A DNA stretch of 64,000 nt from Streptomyces sp. L-9-10 (GCF_004151105.1 NZ_PHRF01000064.1:124001-188000); one strand, 5' to 3'. Counted from the first letter of the stretch, positions 37,650 through 47,025 are shown. Made by a program: numbers and translations. The notes: generated by a model from the letters alone, not told the origin.

Positions 37650-39067
37650 CGCTCCCCACGGAGACTGCCCACCCTGAGCTCGAGGGTCTGGGCACGTACG
37701 AATTCGGCTGGGCCGACTCCGACGCGGCCGGCGCCGCTGCCAAGCGCGGTCTCTCGGAGGCTGTCGTCCGCGACATCTCGGAGAAGAAGAACGAGCCGGA
37801 GTGGATGCTCAAGCTGCGGCTCAAGGGTCTGCGCCTGTTCGACAAGAAGCCCATGCCCAACTGGGGCTCCGACCTGTCGGGCATCGACTTCGACAACATC
37901 AAGTACTTCGTGCGGTCCACCGAGAAGCAGGCGGCTTCCTGGGAGGAGCTGCCGGAGGACATCAAGAACACGTACGACAAGCTCGGCATCCCGGAGGCGG
38001 AGAAGCAGCGCCTCGTCGCCGGTGTCGCCGCCCAGTACGAGTCCGAGGTCGTCTACCACCAGATCCGTGAGGACCTGGAGGAGCAGGGCGTCATCTTCCT
38101 GGACACGGACACCGCGCTGAAGGAGCACCCGGAGCTCTTCCAGGAGTACTTCGGCACGGTCATCCCGGTCGGCGACAACAAGTTCGCCTCGCTGAACTCG
38201 GCCGTGTGGTCCGGCGGATCGTTCATCTACGTGCCGAAGGGCGTGCGCGTCGACATCCCGCTCCAGGCCTACTTCCGTATCAACACGGAGAACATGGGCC
38301 AGTTCGAGCGGACGCTGATCATCGTCGACGAGGACGCCTACGTCCACTACGTCGAGGGCTGCACCGCCCCGATCTACTCCTCGGACTCGCTGCACAGCGC
38401 CGTGGTCGAGATCATCGTCAAGAAGGGCGGCCGCTGCCGCTATACGACGATCCAGAACTGGTCGAACAACGTCTACAACCTGGTCACCAAGCGGGCCGTG
38501 GCCTACGAGGGCGCGACCATGGAGTGGGTCGACGGCAACATCGGCTCCAAGGTGACCATGAAGTACCCGGCCGTCTACCTGATGGGCGAGCACGCCAAGG
38601 GCGAGACCCTGTCCATCGCCTTCGCGGGCGAGGGCCAGCACCAGGACGCCGGCGCCAAGATGGTCCACATGGCCCCGCACACTTCGTCGAACATCGTCTC
38701 CAAGTCGGTGGCGCGCGGTGGCGGCCGTACCTCGTACCGCGGTCTGATCGAGATCGGCGAGGGCGCCGAGGGCTCCAAGTCCAATGTGCTCTGTGACGCG
38801 CTGCTGGTGGACACCATCTCGCGGTCCGACACCTACCCGTACGTGGACGTCCGCGAGGACGACGTGTCCATGGGCCACGAGGCGACCGTCTCCAAGGTCT
38901 CCGAGGACCAGCTCTTCTATCTGATGAGCCGCGGCCTCTCCGAGTTCGAGGCCATGGCCATGATCGTCCGCGGCTTCGTGGAGCCGATCGCCAAGGAGCT
39001 GCCCATGGAGTACGCGCTGGAGCTCAACCGGCTGATCGAGCTGCAGATGGAGGGGTCCGTCGGCTGA
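37646..39067 (+). CDS. sufB: Fe-S cluster assembly protein SufB
   Basis: SufB is the main scaffold of the SufBCD complex on which nascent Fe-S clusters form from sulfide delivered by SufS/SufU. The 473-residue product contains the conserved beta-helix core: [47 protein letters not shown] and [20 protein letters not shown]. The segment [20 protein letters not shown] and the late [38 protein letters not shown] are also conserved. It overlaps sufR by 4 nt and is followed 77 nt later by sufD, the only sizeable gap in the operon. No intein is present. Confidence 0.98.
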   Translation: MTLPTETAHPELEGLGTYEFGWADSDAAGAAAKRGLSEAVVRDISEKKNEPEWMLKLRLKGLRLFDKKPMPNWGSDLSGIDFDNIKYFVRSTEKQAASWEELPEDIKNTYDKLGIPEAEKQRLVAGVAAQYESEVVYHQIREDLEEQGVIFLDTDTALKEHPELFQEYFGTVIPVGDNKFASLNSAVWSGGSFIYVPKGVRVDIPLQAYFRINTENMGQFERTLIIVDEDAYVHYVEGCTAPIYSSDSLHSAVVEIIVKKGGRCRYTTIQNWSNNVYNLVTKRAVAYEGATMEWVDGNIGSKVTMKYPAVYLMGEHAKGETLSIAFAGEGQHQDAGAKMVHMAPHTSSNIVSKSVARGGGRTSYRGLIEIGEGAEGSKSNVLCDALLVDTISRSDTYPYVDVREDDVSMGHEATVSKVSEDQLFYLMSRGLSEFEAMAMIVRGFVEPIAKELPMEYALELNRLIELQMEGSVG

Positions 39068-39144
39068 CCGCCGCGCGGCCCTCGCCCGACCAGCAGCGCC
39101 CGTAATCCCTTACGCAGAGGCAGAGAGAGAGCACGACGACAGCC

Positions 39145-40326
39145 ATGGCTGAGGCTCAGAACATTCCGGCGGGTTCCACGACCGCCGGTTCGATCGCGGT
39201 GGCCGCCGAGTCGACCGTCGCCACGCGCATGAGCGCGCCCCCCTCCTACGACGTGGCGGACTTCCCCGTCCCGCACGGCCGCGAGGAGGAGTGGCGGTTC
39301 ACGCCGCTGGAACGGTTGCGCGGTCTGCACGACGGCAGCGCCGTCGCGCGGGACGGCGGCGTCACGGTCGAGGTGACCGCCCCCGAGGGCGTCATCGTCG
39401 AGACCGTCGGCCGTGACGACGCGCGGGTCGGCAAGGCCGGTATCCCGGTGGACCGGGTCGCCGCCCAGGCGTACTCCTCGTTCGAGAAGGCCTCGGTCGT
39501 CTCGGTGCCCAAGGAGACCGTGGTGAGCGAGCCGATCCGGATCGCCGTCCGCGGCGAGGGCGGGGTCTCGTACGGTCACCAGATCATCGAGCTGGGAGCC
39601 TTCGCCGAGGCGGTCGTGGTCATCGACCACACCGGCGACGGCGTGCTCGCCGCCAATGTCGACTACCTCATCGGGGACGGCGCCAAGCTGACCGTCGTCT
39701 CCGTGCAGGACTGGGACGACAAGGCCGTCCATGTCGCCCAGCACAACGCGCTGGTCGGCCGCGACGCCTCGTTCAAGTCGATCGTGGTCACCTTCGGCGG
39801 CGACCTCGTACGGCTCCAGCCGCGCGTGCGGTACGCGGGCACCGGCGGCGAGGCCGAGCTGTTCGGCCTCTACTTCACCGACCGCGGCCAGCACCAGGAG
39901 CACCGTCTCCTCGTCGACCACAACACCCCGCACTGCAAGTCCAACGCGGCCTACAAGGGCGCGCTCCAGGGCGCGGACGCGCACGCCGTATGGATCGGTG
40001 ACGTGCTCATCCGCGCCGCGGCCGAGGGCACCGACACCTATGAGATGAACCGGAACCTGGTCCTCACGGACGGCGCCCGGGTCGACTCGGTGCCGAACCT
40101 GGAGATCGAGACCGGTGAGATCGCCGGCGCGGGCCACGCCTCCGCCACCGGCCGGTTCGACGACGAGCAGCTCTTCTACCTGATGGCCCGCGGTATCCCG
40201 GAGACCGAGGCCCGCCGGCTGGTGGTCCGCGGCTTCTTCGCCGAGCTGGTCCAGAAGATCGGCCTGCCGGATGTCGAGGAACGTCTGATGGCCTCGATCG
40301 AGGCGGAGCTGGAGGCGTCAGTCTGA
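39145..40326 (+). CDS. sufD: Fe-S cluster assembly protein SufD
   Basis: SufD partners SufB in the SufBC2D scaffold and is needed for iron entry. The 393-residue product has a variable N-terminus (FPVPHGREEEWRFTPLERLRGL, a SufD hallmark), the beta-helix domain and the conserved end HASATGRFDDEQLFYLMARGIPETEARRLVVRGFFAELVQKI. Its stop overlaps the ATG of the next gene by 1 nt (TGATG). Confidence 0.97.
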   Translation: MAEAQNIPAGSTTAGSIAVAAESTVATRMSAPPSYDVADFPVPHGREEEWRFTPLERLRGLHDGSAVARDGGVTVEVTAPEGVIVETVGRDDARVGKAGIPVDRVAAQAYSSFEKASVVSVPKETVVSEPIRIAVRGEGGVSYGHQIIELGAFAEAVVVIDHTGDGVLAANVDYLIGDGAKLTVVSVQDWDDKAVHVAQHNALVGRDASFKSIVVTFGGDLVRLQPRVRYAGTGGEAELFGLYFTDRGQHQEHRLLVDHNTPHCKSNAAYKGALQGADAHAVWIGDVLIRAAAEGTDTYEMNRNLVLTDGARVDSVPNLEIETGEIAGAGHASATGRFDDEQLFYLMARGIPETEARRLVVRGFFAELVQKIGLPDVEERLMASIEAELEASV

Positions 40327-40643
40327 TGGCCTACGTCCGAGTCTGTGGGCTGGGCGAGCTGGAGGAGGACACCCCGAAGAGGGTGGAACTCGACGGCACG
40401 CCCGTCTCCCTCGTCCGTACCGAGGGCGAGGTGTTCGCGATCAACGACATCTGCTCGCACGCGAACGTGTCCCTCTCGGAGGGCGAGGTCGAGGACTGCA
40501 TGATCGAATGCTGGCTGCACGGCTCCAGCTTCGACCTCCGTACCGGAAAGCCGTCCGGCCTGCCCGCGACGCGCCCGGTCCCCGTTTACCCCGTAAAGAT
40601 CGAAGGGGACGATGTGCTCGTCTCCGTCACCCAGGAGTCCTGA
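40326..40643 (+). CDS. Rieske-type ferredoxin in the suf operon
   Basis: This 105-residue cytoplasmic Rieske protein resembles the ferredoxin subunits of non-haem iron oxygenases. The cluster ligands are CSHANV and CWLHGSSFD (C-x-H and C-x2-H), without the extra disulfide cysteines of respiratory Rieske proteins. It lies between sufD and sufC, the usual actinobacterial place. It may carry electrons for cluster assembly or be an early client of the system; this is inferred from context only. Confidence 0.93.
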   Translation: MAYVRVCGLGELEEDTPKRVELDGTPVSLVRTEGEVFAINDICSHANVSLSEGEVEDCMIECWLHGSSFDLRTGKPSGLPATRPVPVYPVKIEGDDVLVSVTQES

Positions 40644-40650
40644 GTCACCC

Positions 40651-41442
40651 ATGGCAACGCTTGAAATCCACGACCTGCACGTCTCCGTCGAGGCGGAGAA
40701 CGGCCCCCGCGAGATCCTCAAGGGCGTCGACCTGACCGTCAAGCAGGGCGAGACCCACGCCATCATGGGCCCCAACGGCTCCGGCAAGTCGACCCTCGCG
40801 TACTCCCTCGCGGGCCACCCCAAGTACACGATCACCGGTGGCACCGTGACCCTGGACGGCGAGGACGTCCTGGAGATGACCGTCGACGAGCGCGCCCACG
40901 CCGGTCTCTTCCTCGCCATGCAGTACCCGGTCGAGGTCCCCGGCGTCTCCGTCTCCAACTTCCTGCGCACCTCCGCCACCGCCGTGCGCGGCGAGGCCCC
41001 CAAGCTGCGTACCTGGGTGAAGGAGGTCCGGGAGACCATGGAGCGTCTCCAGATGGACCCCTCCTTCGCCGAGCGCAACCTGAACGAGGGCTTCTCCGGC
41101 GGCGAGAAGAAGCGGCACGAGATCCTTCAGCTCGAACTGCTCAAGCCCAAGATCGCGATCCTCGACGAGACCGACTCCGGCCTCGACGTCGACGCGCTGC
41201 GTGTGGTCTCCGAGGGCGTCAACCGCGTCCGCGAGAGCGGCGAGGTCGGCACCCTGCTGATCACGCACTACACGCGGATTCTCCGCTACATCAAGCCCGA
41301 CTTCGTGCATGTCTTCGCGCAGGGCCGGATCGCCGAGTCCGGCGGTGCGGAGCTGGCCGACAAGCTGGAGAACGAGGGCTACGAGGCATACGCGAAGGGC
41401 GGCCCCGTGAGCGGAGTGAACTCAGAGGAGGATGTCGCGTGA
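40651..41442 (+). CDS. sufC: Fe-S cluster assembly ATPase SufC
   Basis: SufC is the ABC-type ATPase of the SufBC2D scaffold. The 263-residue product has Walker A MGPNGSGKSTLAYSL, signature FSGGEKKRHEILQLELL, Walker B IAILDETDSGLDVDALRVV (the SufC-specific form) and the switch His in LITHYTRILRYIKPD. The start ATG at 40651 lies 7 nt after the Rieske stop. The 3' end overlaps sufS by 4 nt (GTGA). Confidence 0.98.
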   Translation: MATLEIHDLHVSVEAENGPREILKGVDLTVKQGETHAIMGPNGSGKSTLAYSLAGHPKYTITGGTVTLDGEDVLEMTVDERAHAGLFLAMQYPVEVPGVSVSNFLRTSATAVRGEAPKLRTWVKEVRETMERLQMDPSFAERNLNEGFSGGEKKRHEILQLELLKPKIAILDETDSGLDVDALRVVSEGVNRVRESGEVGTLLITHYTRILRYIKPDFVHVFAQGRIAESGGAELADKLENEGYEAYAKGGPVSGVNSEEDVA

Positions 41443-42713
41443 CACAGCTGCCGGGCCTTCTCACAGGATCGGATCGGCTGCTCGACGAGGCGATCCGCAA
41501 GGATTTCCCCATCCTCGACCGGGTGATCCACGACGGCAAGAAGCTCGTGTACCTGGACTCCGCGGCGACCTCGCAGAAACCGCGCCAGGTACTCGACGCG
41601 CTCAGCGAGTACTACGAGCGGCACAACGCGAATGTCCACCGCGGCGTGTACACCATCGCCGAGGAGGCCACGGCGCTGTACGAGGGCGCCCGTGACAAGG
41701 TCGCCGCCTTCATCAACGCGCCGAGCCGCGACGAGGTGATCTTCACCAAGAACGCCTCCGAGTCGCTCAACCTCGTGGCGAACATGCTCGGCTGGGCGGA
41801 CGAGCCCTACCGGGTGGACCACGAGACCGAGATCGTCATCACGGAGATGGAGCACCACTCCAACATCGTGCCGTGGCAGCTGCTCTCGCAGCGCACGGGC
41901 GCGAAGCTGAAGTGGTTCGGCATCACCGACGAGGGCCGCCTCGACCTGTCCAACATCGACGAGATCATCACGGAGAAGACGAAGATCGTCTCCTTCGTGC
42001 TGGTCTCCAACATCCTGGGCACCCAGAACCCGGTCGAGAAGATCATCCGGCGTGCGCAGGAGGTCGGCGCGCTGGTCTGCGTCGACGCCTCGCAGGCCGC
42101 CCCGCACCAGGTGCTCGACGTACAGGCGCTCCAGGCCGACTTCGTCGCCTTCACCGGCCACAAGATGGTCGGCCCGACCGGGATCGGCGTCCTCTGGGGC
42201 CGCCAGGAGCTGCTGGAGGACCTGCCGCCGTTCCTGGGCGGCGGCGAGATGATCGAGACCGTGTCGATGCACTCGTCGACGTACGCCCCGGCGCCGCACA
42301 AGTTCGAGGCGGGTACGCCCCCGATCGCGCAGGCCGTCGGTCTCGGCGCGGCCGTGGACTATCTCACCGCGATCGGCATGGACAGGATCGCCGCGCACGA
42401 GCACGCCATCACCGAGTACGCGGTGAAGCGGCTGCTGGAGGTCCCGGGTCTGCGGATCATCGGCCCCGAGACGGCCGAGGACCGCGGCGCGACGATCTCC
42501 TTCACGCTCGGCGACATCCACCCCCACGATGTGGGCCAGGTCCTCGACGAGCAGGGCATCGCGGTCCGGGTCGGCCACCACTGCGCGCGGCCGGTCTGCC
42601 TGCGGTACGGAATTCCCGCGACCACGCGAGCGTCTTTCTATCTGTACTCCACTCCGGCCGAGGTCGACGCTCTGGCCGAAGGGCTTGAGCACGTCCGCAA
42701 CTTCTTCGGATGA
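41439..42713 (+). CDS. sufS: Cysteine desulfurase SufS
   Basis: SufS is the PLP enzyme that removes sulfur from cysteine and passes it on as persulfide. The 424-residue group II desulfurase has LVYLDSAATSQKPRQVLDAL, NVHRGVYTIAEEATALYEGAR and the PLP Lys in AFTGHKMVGPTGIGVLWGR. The catalytic Cys lies in VRVGHHCARPVCLRYG near the C-terminus, on the short loop typical of SufS. The GTG start overlaps sufC; sufU follows after 25 nt. Confidence 0.98.
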   Translation: MTQLPGLLTGSDRLLDEAIRKDFPILDRVIHDGKKLVYLDSAATSQKPRQVLDALSEYYERHNANVHRGVYTIAEEATALYEGARDKVAAFINAPSRDEVIFTKNASESLNLVANMLGWADEPYRVDHETEIVITEMEHHSNIVPWQLLSQRTGAKLKWFGITDEGRLDLSNIDEIITEKTKIVSFVLVSNILGTQNPVEKIIRRAQEVGALVCVDASQAAPHQVLDVQALQADFVAFTGHKMVGPTGIGVLWGRQELLEDLPPFLGGGEMIETVSMHSSTYAPAPHKFEAGTPPIAQAVGLGAAVDYLTAIGMDRIAAHEHAITEYAVKRLLEVPGLRIIGPETAEDRGATISFTLGDIHPHDVGQVLDEQGIAVRVGHHCARPVCLRYGIPATTRASFYLYSTPAEVDALAEGLEHVRNFFG

Positions 42714-42738
42714 GGACCTGAGAGGGCAGGGGCAGTTC

Positions 42739-43203
42739 GTGAAGCTGGATTCGATGTACCAGGACGTCATCCTGGACCACTACAAGCACCCGCACGGGCG
42801 CGGTCTCCGGGACGGCGACGCCGAGGTGCACCATGTCAATCCGACGTGTGGTGACGAGATCACGTTGCGTGTCCGGTACGTGGGTTCGCTGATCGCGGAC
42901 GTGTCGTACGAGGGCCAGGGCTGCTCGATCAGCCAGGCCAGCGCGTCCGTGCTGAACGACCTCCTGGTCGGCAAGGAACTGGCCGAGGCGCAGAAGATCC
43001 AGGGCGCCTTCCTGGAGCTGATGCAGTCGAAGGGGCAGCTGGAACCCGACGACGCGATGGAAGAGGTGCTGGAGGACGCGATCGCGTTCGCCGGCGTCTC
43101 GAAGTACCCCGCCCGCGTGAAGTGCGCGCTGCTGAGCTGGATGGCGTGGAAGGACGCGACGGCCCAGGCCCTGGGCGACAGCGCGACGAAGGAGACGGCA
43201 TGA
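42739..43203 (+). CDS. sufU: SufU, zinc-dependent sulfurtransferase for SufS
   Basis: SufU takes persulfide from SufS through a zinc-bound cysteine; older work called it an IscU-like scaffold. The 154-residue product shows ILDHYKHPHGRG, the ligand Cys in NPTCGDEI, the second in YEGQGCSISQASASVL and the third in PARVKCALLSWMAW. It has the insertion that separates SufU from IscU. The GTG 42739 start is weakly preceded by AGGGG. The 3' end overlaps the next gene by 4 nt. Confidence 0.96.
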   Translation: MKLDSMYQDVILDHYKHPHGRGLRDGDAEVHHVNPTCGDEITLRVRYVGSLIADVSYEGQGCSISQASASVLNDLLVGKELAEAQKIQGAFLELMQSKGQLEPDDAMEEVLEDAIAFAGVSKYPARVKCALLSWMAWKDATAQALGDSATKETA

Positions 43204-43538
43204 GCGAGAACGAGACCCTGACGATCAAGCCGGCCTCGGAGGACGAGGTCCGTGAGGCGCTGTACGACGTCGTCGACCCCGAACTGGGCATCGACGTCGT
43301 CAACCTCGGTCTGATCTACGGCATCCACATCGACGATTCCAATATCGCCACCCTGGACATGACCCTGACGTCGGCGGCGTGTCCGCTGACCGATGTGATC
43401 GAGGACCAGGCGAAGGCGGCCACGGACGGCATCGTCAACGAACTCAAGATCAACTGGGTCTGGATGCCGCCGTGGGGCCCGGACAAGATCACCGACGACG
43501 GCCGCGAGCAGCTGCGCGCGCTGGGCTTCAACGTCTGA
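43200..43538 (+). CDS. Metal-sulfur cluster assembly factor (SufT/DUF59 family)
   Basis: This 112-residue MIP18/PaaD-like (DUF59) protein is the usual last gene of actinobacterial suf operons. Homologues help deliver Fe-S clusters to target proteins. The hallmarks are VREALYDVVDPELGIDVVNLGLIYG, the conserved Cys in MTLTSAACPLTDVIEDQ and WVWMPPWGPDKITDDGREQLRALGF. It overlaps sufU by 4 nt and is followed by a strong terminator. Confidence 0.94.
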   Translation: MSENETLTIKPASEDEVREALYDVVDPELGIDVVNLGLIYGIHIDDSNIATLDMTLTSAACPLTDVIEDQAKAATDGIVNELKINWVWMPPWGPDKITDDGREQLRALGFNV

Positions 43539-43564
43539 GCGACTGAGCGTCGGACCACGCGAGA

Positions 43565-43597
43565 GGGCCCCATGATCCCGGCCGGATCATGGGGCCC
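43565..43597. terminator. Terminator of the suf operon (bidirectional)
   Basis: A perfect 14-bp stem (arms 43565-43578 and 43584-43597) with a CGGCC loop and a following TTC lies between the suf operon and the convergent membrane-protein gene, and can serve both. Confidence 0.9.
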
Positions 43598-43607
43598 TTC
43601 GTACGTT

Positions 43608-44807
43608 CTAGCCGTGGGCCGGGGTTCCGGCGGCTTCGGCCAGAGTGGGGGCCAGGTTCTCGGTGCGGATGCGGCGGTCGACGTAGAGCAGGTTCAGCAC
43701 CAGCTGGGGGAAGGTCGTCGTGATGAACTGCATGATCAGCTGGGCGACCAGGATCAGCAGCAGAAAGCCGCTCACGGCCACCAGGATCTGTCCGACCGTC
43801 GGGTCGCCGCCGAGGGCGGACGGGGTCAGCAGGTTGCCGAAGGCGGTCAGCGCGTTGATCAGCTGCTGGACGACGAAGCCCGCGACGGACGCCATGGCGA
43901 AGGCCAGCAGCGAGATACCGCAGATCCGCCACCAGGCGCCGCGCACCAGGGCGGCCGAGCGGCGCAGGGACGCGAGCGGGCCGCGGGATTCGATGACGGC
44001 GACCGCCGGGGCCAGACTGAGACGGACCCAGAGCCAGACCGCCGGCGGCGTGATAGCCAGGGCGCCCAGGAAGCCCAGCGGGATCAGCCAGAACAGATGG
44101 GCGGGCGAGCCGTCCATGGCGATGTAGGTGATCAGCGTGGCGATGAAGCCCAGGGTGAGCAGGGCCACCGGCAGGACGGCGATCAGCCCGCTGAGGACGA
44201 CGGCGCCGAGAACCGCGGGGAACCGGGAGAGTGCCCGGCGCCAGACCGCGCCGAAGGTGGTGGGGCGGCCCAGGACGGCGCTCTGTACGACCGAGGGGCA
44301 GGCGGCCTGGACGAGCGCGTTGGCGGCCAGCAGCATCCCCAGACCGAAGAGCCAGACGCAGCCGAAGGCGATCAGCAGCGGCCGGACCTCGGCCCAGGAC
44401 GGATCCACGCCGTGGGGTGTGTCGACGACCTCGCGCAGCTGGTCGCCGACCATGGCGTAGGCGACGGCCAGCGCGATCGCCACGGCTGCCATGGCCATGC
44501 CGTACACCGCGGCGGCCACCCCGAGCAGCTGCTTCCAGTACCCGCCTATGGTGGCGAACGCGCCGCCGAGTATGTCGCCGAGGCTGAGCGGGCCGAGGGG
44601 TATCACCCCGGGCTTGGGCGGCGACGGCGGCGGCGCCCAGCCGCCCCAGCCGTAGGGCCCGCTTCCGTACGGCCCGTTGCCGTACGGCCCACCAGGACCG
44701 CTTCCGTACGGCCCGCCAGGACCGTTCCCGTACGGCCCGCCAGGACCGTTCCCGTACGGCCCGCCAGGACCACTTCCGTGCCCGCCACCGCCGCCCCACC
44801 CCGTCAT
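43608..44807 (-). CDS. Multi-pass membrane protein with Gly/Pro/Tyr repeat N-terminus
   Basis: This 399-residue protein begins with about 60 residues of tandem GPGGPYGN-type repeats, encoded by an imperfect DNA repeat at about 44655-44790. About six to eight hydrophobic helices follow, of the kind annotated as glycerophosphoryl diester phosphodiesterase membrane domain or DUF975-like (LGPLSLGDILGGAFATIGGYWKQLLGVAAAVYG, RALSRFPAVLGAVVLSGLIAVLPVALL, SLRRSAALVRGAWWRICGISLLAF). No catalytic domain is present, so enzymatic activity is unlikely. A GTG at 44819 would add four residues. Function unknown; such proteins often act in envelope stress or as scaffolds. Confidence 0.78.
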   Translation of the reverse strand: MTGWGGGGGHGSGPGGPYGNGPGGPYGNGPGGPYGSGPGGPYGNGPYGSGPYGWGGWAPPPSPPKPGVIPLGPLSLGDILGGAFATIGGYWKQLLGVAAAVYGMAMAAVAIALAVAYAMVGDQLREVVDTPHGVDPSWAEVRPLLIAFGCVWLFGLGMLLAANALVQAACPSVVQSAVLGRPTTFGAVWRRALSRFPAVLGAVVLSGLIAVLPVALLTLGFIATLITYIAMDGSPAHLFWLIPLGFLGALAITPPAVWLWVRLSLAPAVAVIESRGPLASLRRSAALVRGAWWRICGISLLAFAMASVAGFVVQQLINALTAFGNLLTPSALGGDPTVGQILVAVSGFLLLILVAQLIMQFITTTFPQLVLNLLYVDRRIRTENLAPTLAEAAGTPAHG

Positions 44808-44897
44808 GCCCTGCGCCACCGCTCTGCTCCGCTCCCGCTGCTCCGATCCGGATGACACACCGTAACCGTTGGGTCCGACAGAGGGATGACCGGACGG

Positions 44898-44938
44898 TGT
44901 GTACGGCCGTACGCATCGATGTGTACACTCGTACGCAT
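44898..44938. promoter_or_regulatory. Twin operators over the SMR/TetR promoter
   Basis: Two 19-nt direct repeats of TGTGTAC-N3-CGTACGCAT (44898-44916 and 44920-44938) each contain a GTAC-N4-GTAC palindrome; their centres are 22 bp apart. The second covers a TACACT -10-like box (44924-44929) and the ATG of the efflux gene. They are the natural binding sites for the TetR protein encoded in the same operon. Confidence 0.6.
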
Positions 44939-45257
44939 GGGATATGGACTGCTGGCCGCGGCGATCGCGGCGGAGGTGGCCGCGACGTCGGCCATGAAGT
45001 ACAGCGAGGGCTTCACCCGGCTGTGGCCCTCGCTGGTGACCGTCGTGGGCTATGTCATCGCCTTCGCCCTGCTCGCGCAGACCCTCAAGACCATCTCCAT
45101 CGGCACCGCCTACGCGATCTGGGCCGGTGTCGGCACGGCCGCCATCGCCGCCATCGGGATGGTCTTCATGAACGAGTCGCCGGCGCCGGCGAAACTGCTG
45201 GGCATCGCCCTCGTGATCGCGGGCGTCGTCGTGCTCAACCTCGGAGGAGCCCACTGA
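44937..45257 (+). CDS. SMR-family multidrug efflux transporter
   Basis: This 106-residue protein of the small multidrug resistance family has four membrane helices and works as an antiparallel or paired dimer exporting cationic compounds (or guanidinium) in exchange for protons. The essential Glu lies in helix 1 (LLAAAIAAEVAATSAMKYSEGF), and the signature GTAYAIWAGVGTAAIAAIGMVFMNE is present. ATG 44937 has no ribosome-binding site and follows a -10-like box by 7 nt, so the message is probably leaderless. The stop overlaps the TetR gene by 1 nt. The substrate is not evident from sequence. Confidence 0.93.
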   Translation: MGYGLLAAAIAAEVAATSAMKYSEGFTRLWPSLVTVVGYVIAFALLAQTLKTISIGTAYAIWAGVGTAAIAAIGMVFMNESPAPAKLLGIALVIAGVVVLNLGGAH

Positions 45258-45832
45258 TGACCCGCCGTTACGACCCCGACCGGCGCCAGCGGATCATCGA
45301 CGCCGCGATCCGGGTGGTCGGGCGCGGCGGTATCGCCGGACTGAGCCACCGCACCGTCGCCGCCGAGGCCGATGTGCCGCTCGGCTCCACCACGTACCAC
45401 TTCGCCTCGCTCGACGAACTGCTGATCGCCGCGCTGCGGCAGACGAACGACAGCTTCGCGGCGGCCGTGCGGGAGAGCGGCGCCCTCGCGGACCCGCGGT
45501 GCGACCTCGCCGGTGAGCTGGCCCGGATCACCGGGGAGTGGCTCGCCGGGGACCGTACCGGCGTGGAGCTGGAGTACGAGCTGTATCTCGCGGCGCTGCG
45601 GCGGCCCGCGCTGCGCCCGGTCGCGGGGGAGTGGTGCGCCGCGCTCGGGGACGAGGTGGCCCGACGCACCGATCCCCTCACCGCGCGGGCCGTGGTCGCG
45701 CTGCTGGACGGGATCTGCCTCCAGGTGCTGCTCACGGACGCGGTGTACGACGGCGACCACACTCGCGCGATGCTGACGCGGCTGATCCCGTCGGGAGGCC
45801 GACCCGCATCGTCGGGAGGCCGGCCCGCATGA
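45257..45832 (+). CDS. TetR-family transcriptional regulator
   Basis: This 191-residue regulator has the N-terminal helix-turn-helix of TetR proteins (RRQRIIDAAIRVVGRGGIAGLSHRTVAAEADVPLGSTTYHFASLDELL) and an all-helical ligand domain ending in a short PSGGRPASSGGRPA repeat. It overlaps the SMR gene by one base (TGATG), so it is co-expressed and most likely represses its own operon through the twin operators. The ligand is probably a substrate of the pump. Confidence 0.92.
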   Translation: MTRRYDPDRRQRIIDAAIRVVGRGGIAGLSHRTVAAEADVPLGSTTYHFASLDELLIAALRQTNDSFAAAVRESGALADPRCDLAGELARITGEWLAGDRTGVELEYELYLAALRRPALRPVAGEWCAALGDEVARRTDPLTARAVVALLDGICLQVLLTDAVYDGDHTRAMLTRLIPSGGRPASSGGRPA

Positions 45833-45962
45833 GCCCCTGGTCCGTCCCGTCCGTCCCGTCCGTCCCGTGCGTTCCCCCTTCCGGGCCGGAGATCGCGTGG
45901 CGCTGCGCCCGTCACCTGAGACCGGTTCGCCCGCGCCCCGCCGGGACCGTTAAGTTCGGAGC

Positions 45963-46961
45963 ATGACCGACACGTCTTCCTCCAGTTCCTCCCGCACCAC
46001 CGGCGCCGTCGCCGCCGGCCTCGCCACCCTCGCCGAGGACGGCACCGTCCTCGACACCTGGTTCCCCGCCCCCGCGCTCTCCGCCGAGCCCGGCCCGGCC
46101 GGCACCGAGCGGCTGACCGCCGAGCGCGCCGTGGAACTGCTCGGAGAGGGCGCGGCCAAAGCCATCGGCCCCGACGCCCGCCGCGGGGTCGAGGTCGTCG
46201 CCGTCCGTACGGTCATCACCTCGCTCGACGACAAGCCGCTGGACACGCATGACGTGTATCTGCGGCTGCATCTGCTCAGCCACCGGCTCGTTCAGCCGCA
46301 CGGCCAGAGCCTGGACGGCATCTTCGGTCTGCTCGCCAATGTCGCCTGGACCTCGCTCGGCCCGGTCGCCGTCGACGCACTGGAGACGGCACGGCTCAAC
46401 GCCCGTGCCGAGGGGCTGCATCTCCAGGTGACCTCGGTCGACAAGTTCCCGCGGATGACCGACTACGTCGCCCCCAAGGGGGTCAGGATCGCCGACGCGG
46501 ACCGCGTACGGCTCGGCGCGCACCTCGCCGAGGGCACCACCGTGATGCACGAGGGCTTCGTCAACTTCAACGCGGGCACCCTCGGCACTTCCATGGTCGA
46601 GGGCCGGATCTCGGCGGGCGTCGTCATCGGCGACGGCTCGGACATCGGCGGCGGCGCCTCCACCATGGGCACCCTCTCCGGCGGCGGCAAGGAGCGCATC
46701 GTCATCGGCGAGCGCTGCCTGATCGGTGCCGAGGCGGGCATCGGGATCGCGCTGGGCGACGAGTGCGTCGTCGAGGCGGGGCTCTATGTCACGGCCGGTA
46801 CGCGCGTCACGCTGCCCGACGGCCAGATCGTCAAGGCCCGTGAGCTGTCCGGCGCGAGCAATATCCTCTTCCGCCGCAACTCGGTGACCGGCGCGGTCGA
46901 GGCCCGTCCGAACAACGCGGTCTGGGACGGTCTCAACGAGGTGCTCCACAGCCATAACTGA
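45963..46961 (+). CDS. dapD: Tetrahydrodipicolinate N-succinyltransferase
   Basis: DapD succinylates tetrahydrodipicolinate in the lysine/diaminopimelate pathway. The 332-residue product is the actinobacterial type, with an N-terminal alpha/beta domain and a left-handed beta-helix of hexapeptide repeats ([51 protein letters not shown]). The end is typical: [42 protein letters not shown] ends 6 nt before the ATG, so the transcript may be leaderless. The last three codons plus stop are the first unit of a tandem repeat. dapA, an earlier step of the pathway, lies convergently just downstream. Confidence 0.95.
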   Translation: MTDTSSSSSSRTTGAVAAGLATLAEDGTVLDTWFPAPALSAEPGPAGTERLTAERAVELLGEGAAKAIGPDARRGVEVVAVRTVITSLDDKPLDTHDVYLRLHLLSHRLVQPHGQSLDGIFGLLANVAWTSLGPVAVDALETARLNARAEGLHLQVTSVDKFPRMTDYVAPKGVRIADADRVRLGAHLAEGTTVMHEGFVNFNAGTLGTSMVEGRISAGVVIGDGSDIGGGASTMGTLSGGGKERIVIGERCLIGAEAGIGIALGDECVVEAGLYVTAGTRVTLPDGQIVKARELSGASNILFRRNSVTGAVEARPNNAVWDGLNEVLHSHN

Positions 46962-47006
46962 TCAGCCATAACTGATCAGCCATAACTGATCAGTCACAAC
47001 TGACCC
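46951..47006. repeat. 14-bp tandem repeat copying the dapD stop codon
   Basis: Three identical copies of GCCATAACTGATCA start at 46951, 46965 and 46979, followed by a degenerate fourth at 46993. The first copy contains the final His-Asn codons and TGA of dapD, so the gene end is followed by further copies of itself. Each unit contains the palindrome TGATCA, which also occurs at the end of the convergent dapA gene near 47030. Confidence 0.9.
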
Positions 47007-47025
47007 CGGCCGATCACGGCGGGTA

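Noticed and set aside
41379-42770. A 463-codon minus-strand frame opposite sufS.
   Set aside because: It mirrors a complete SufS coding sequence and has no recognisable motif.
45838-45868. Short CCGTCCCGT-type direct repeat before dapD.
   Set aside because: Too short and simple to treat as a control element; probably slippage in GC-rich DNA.
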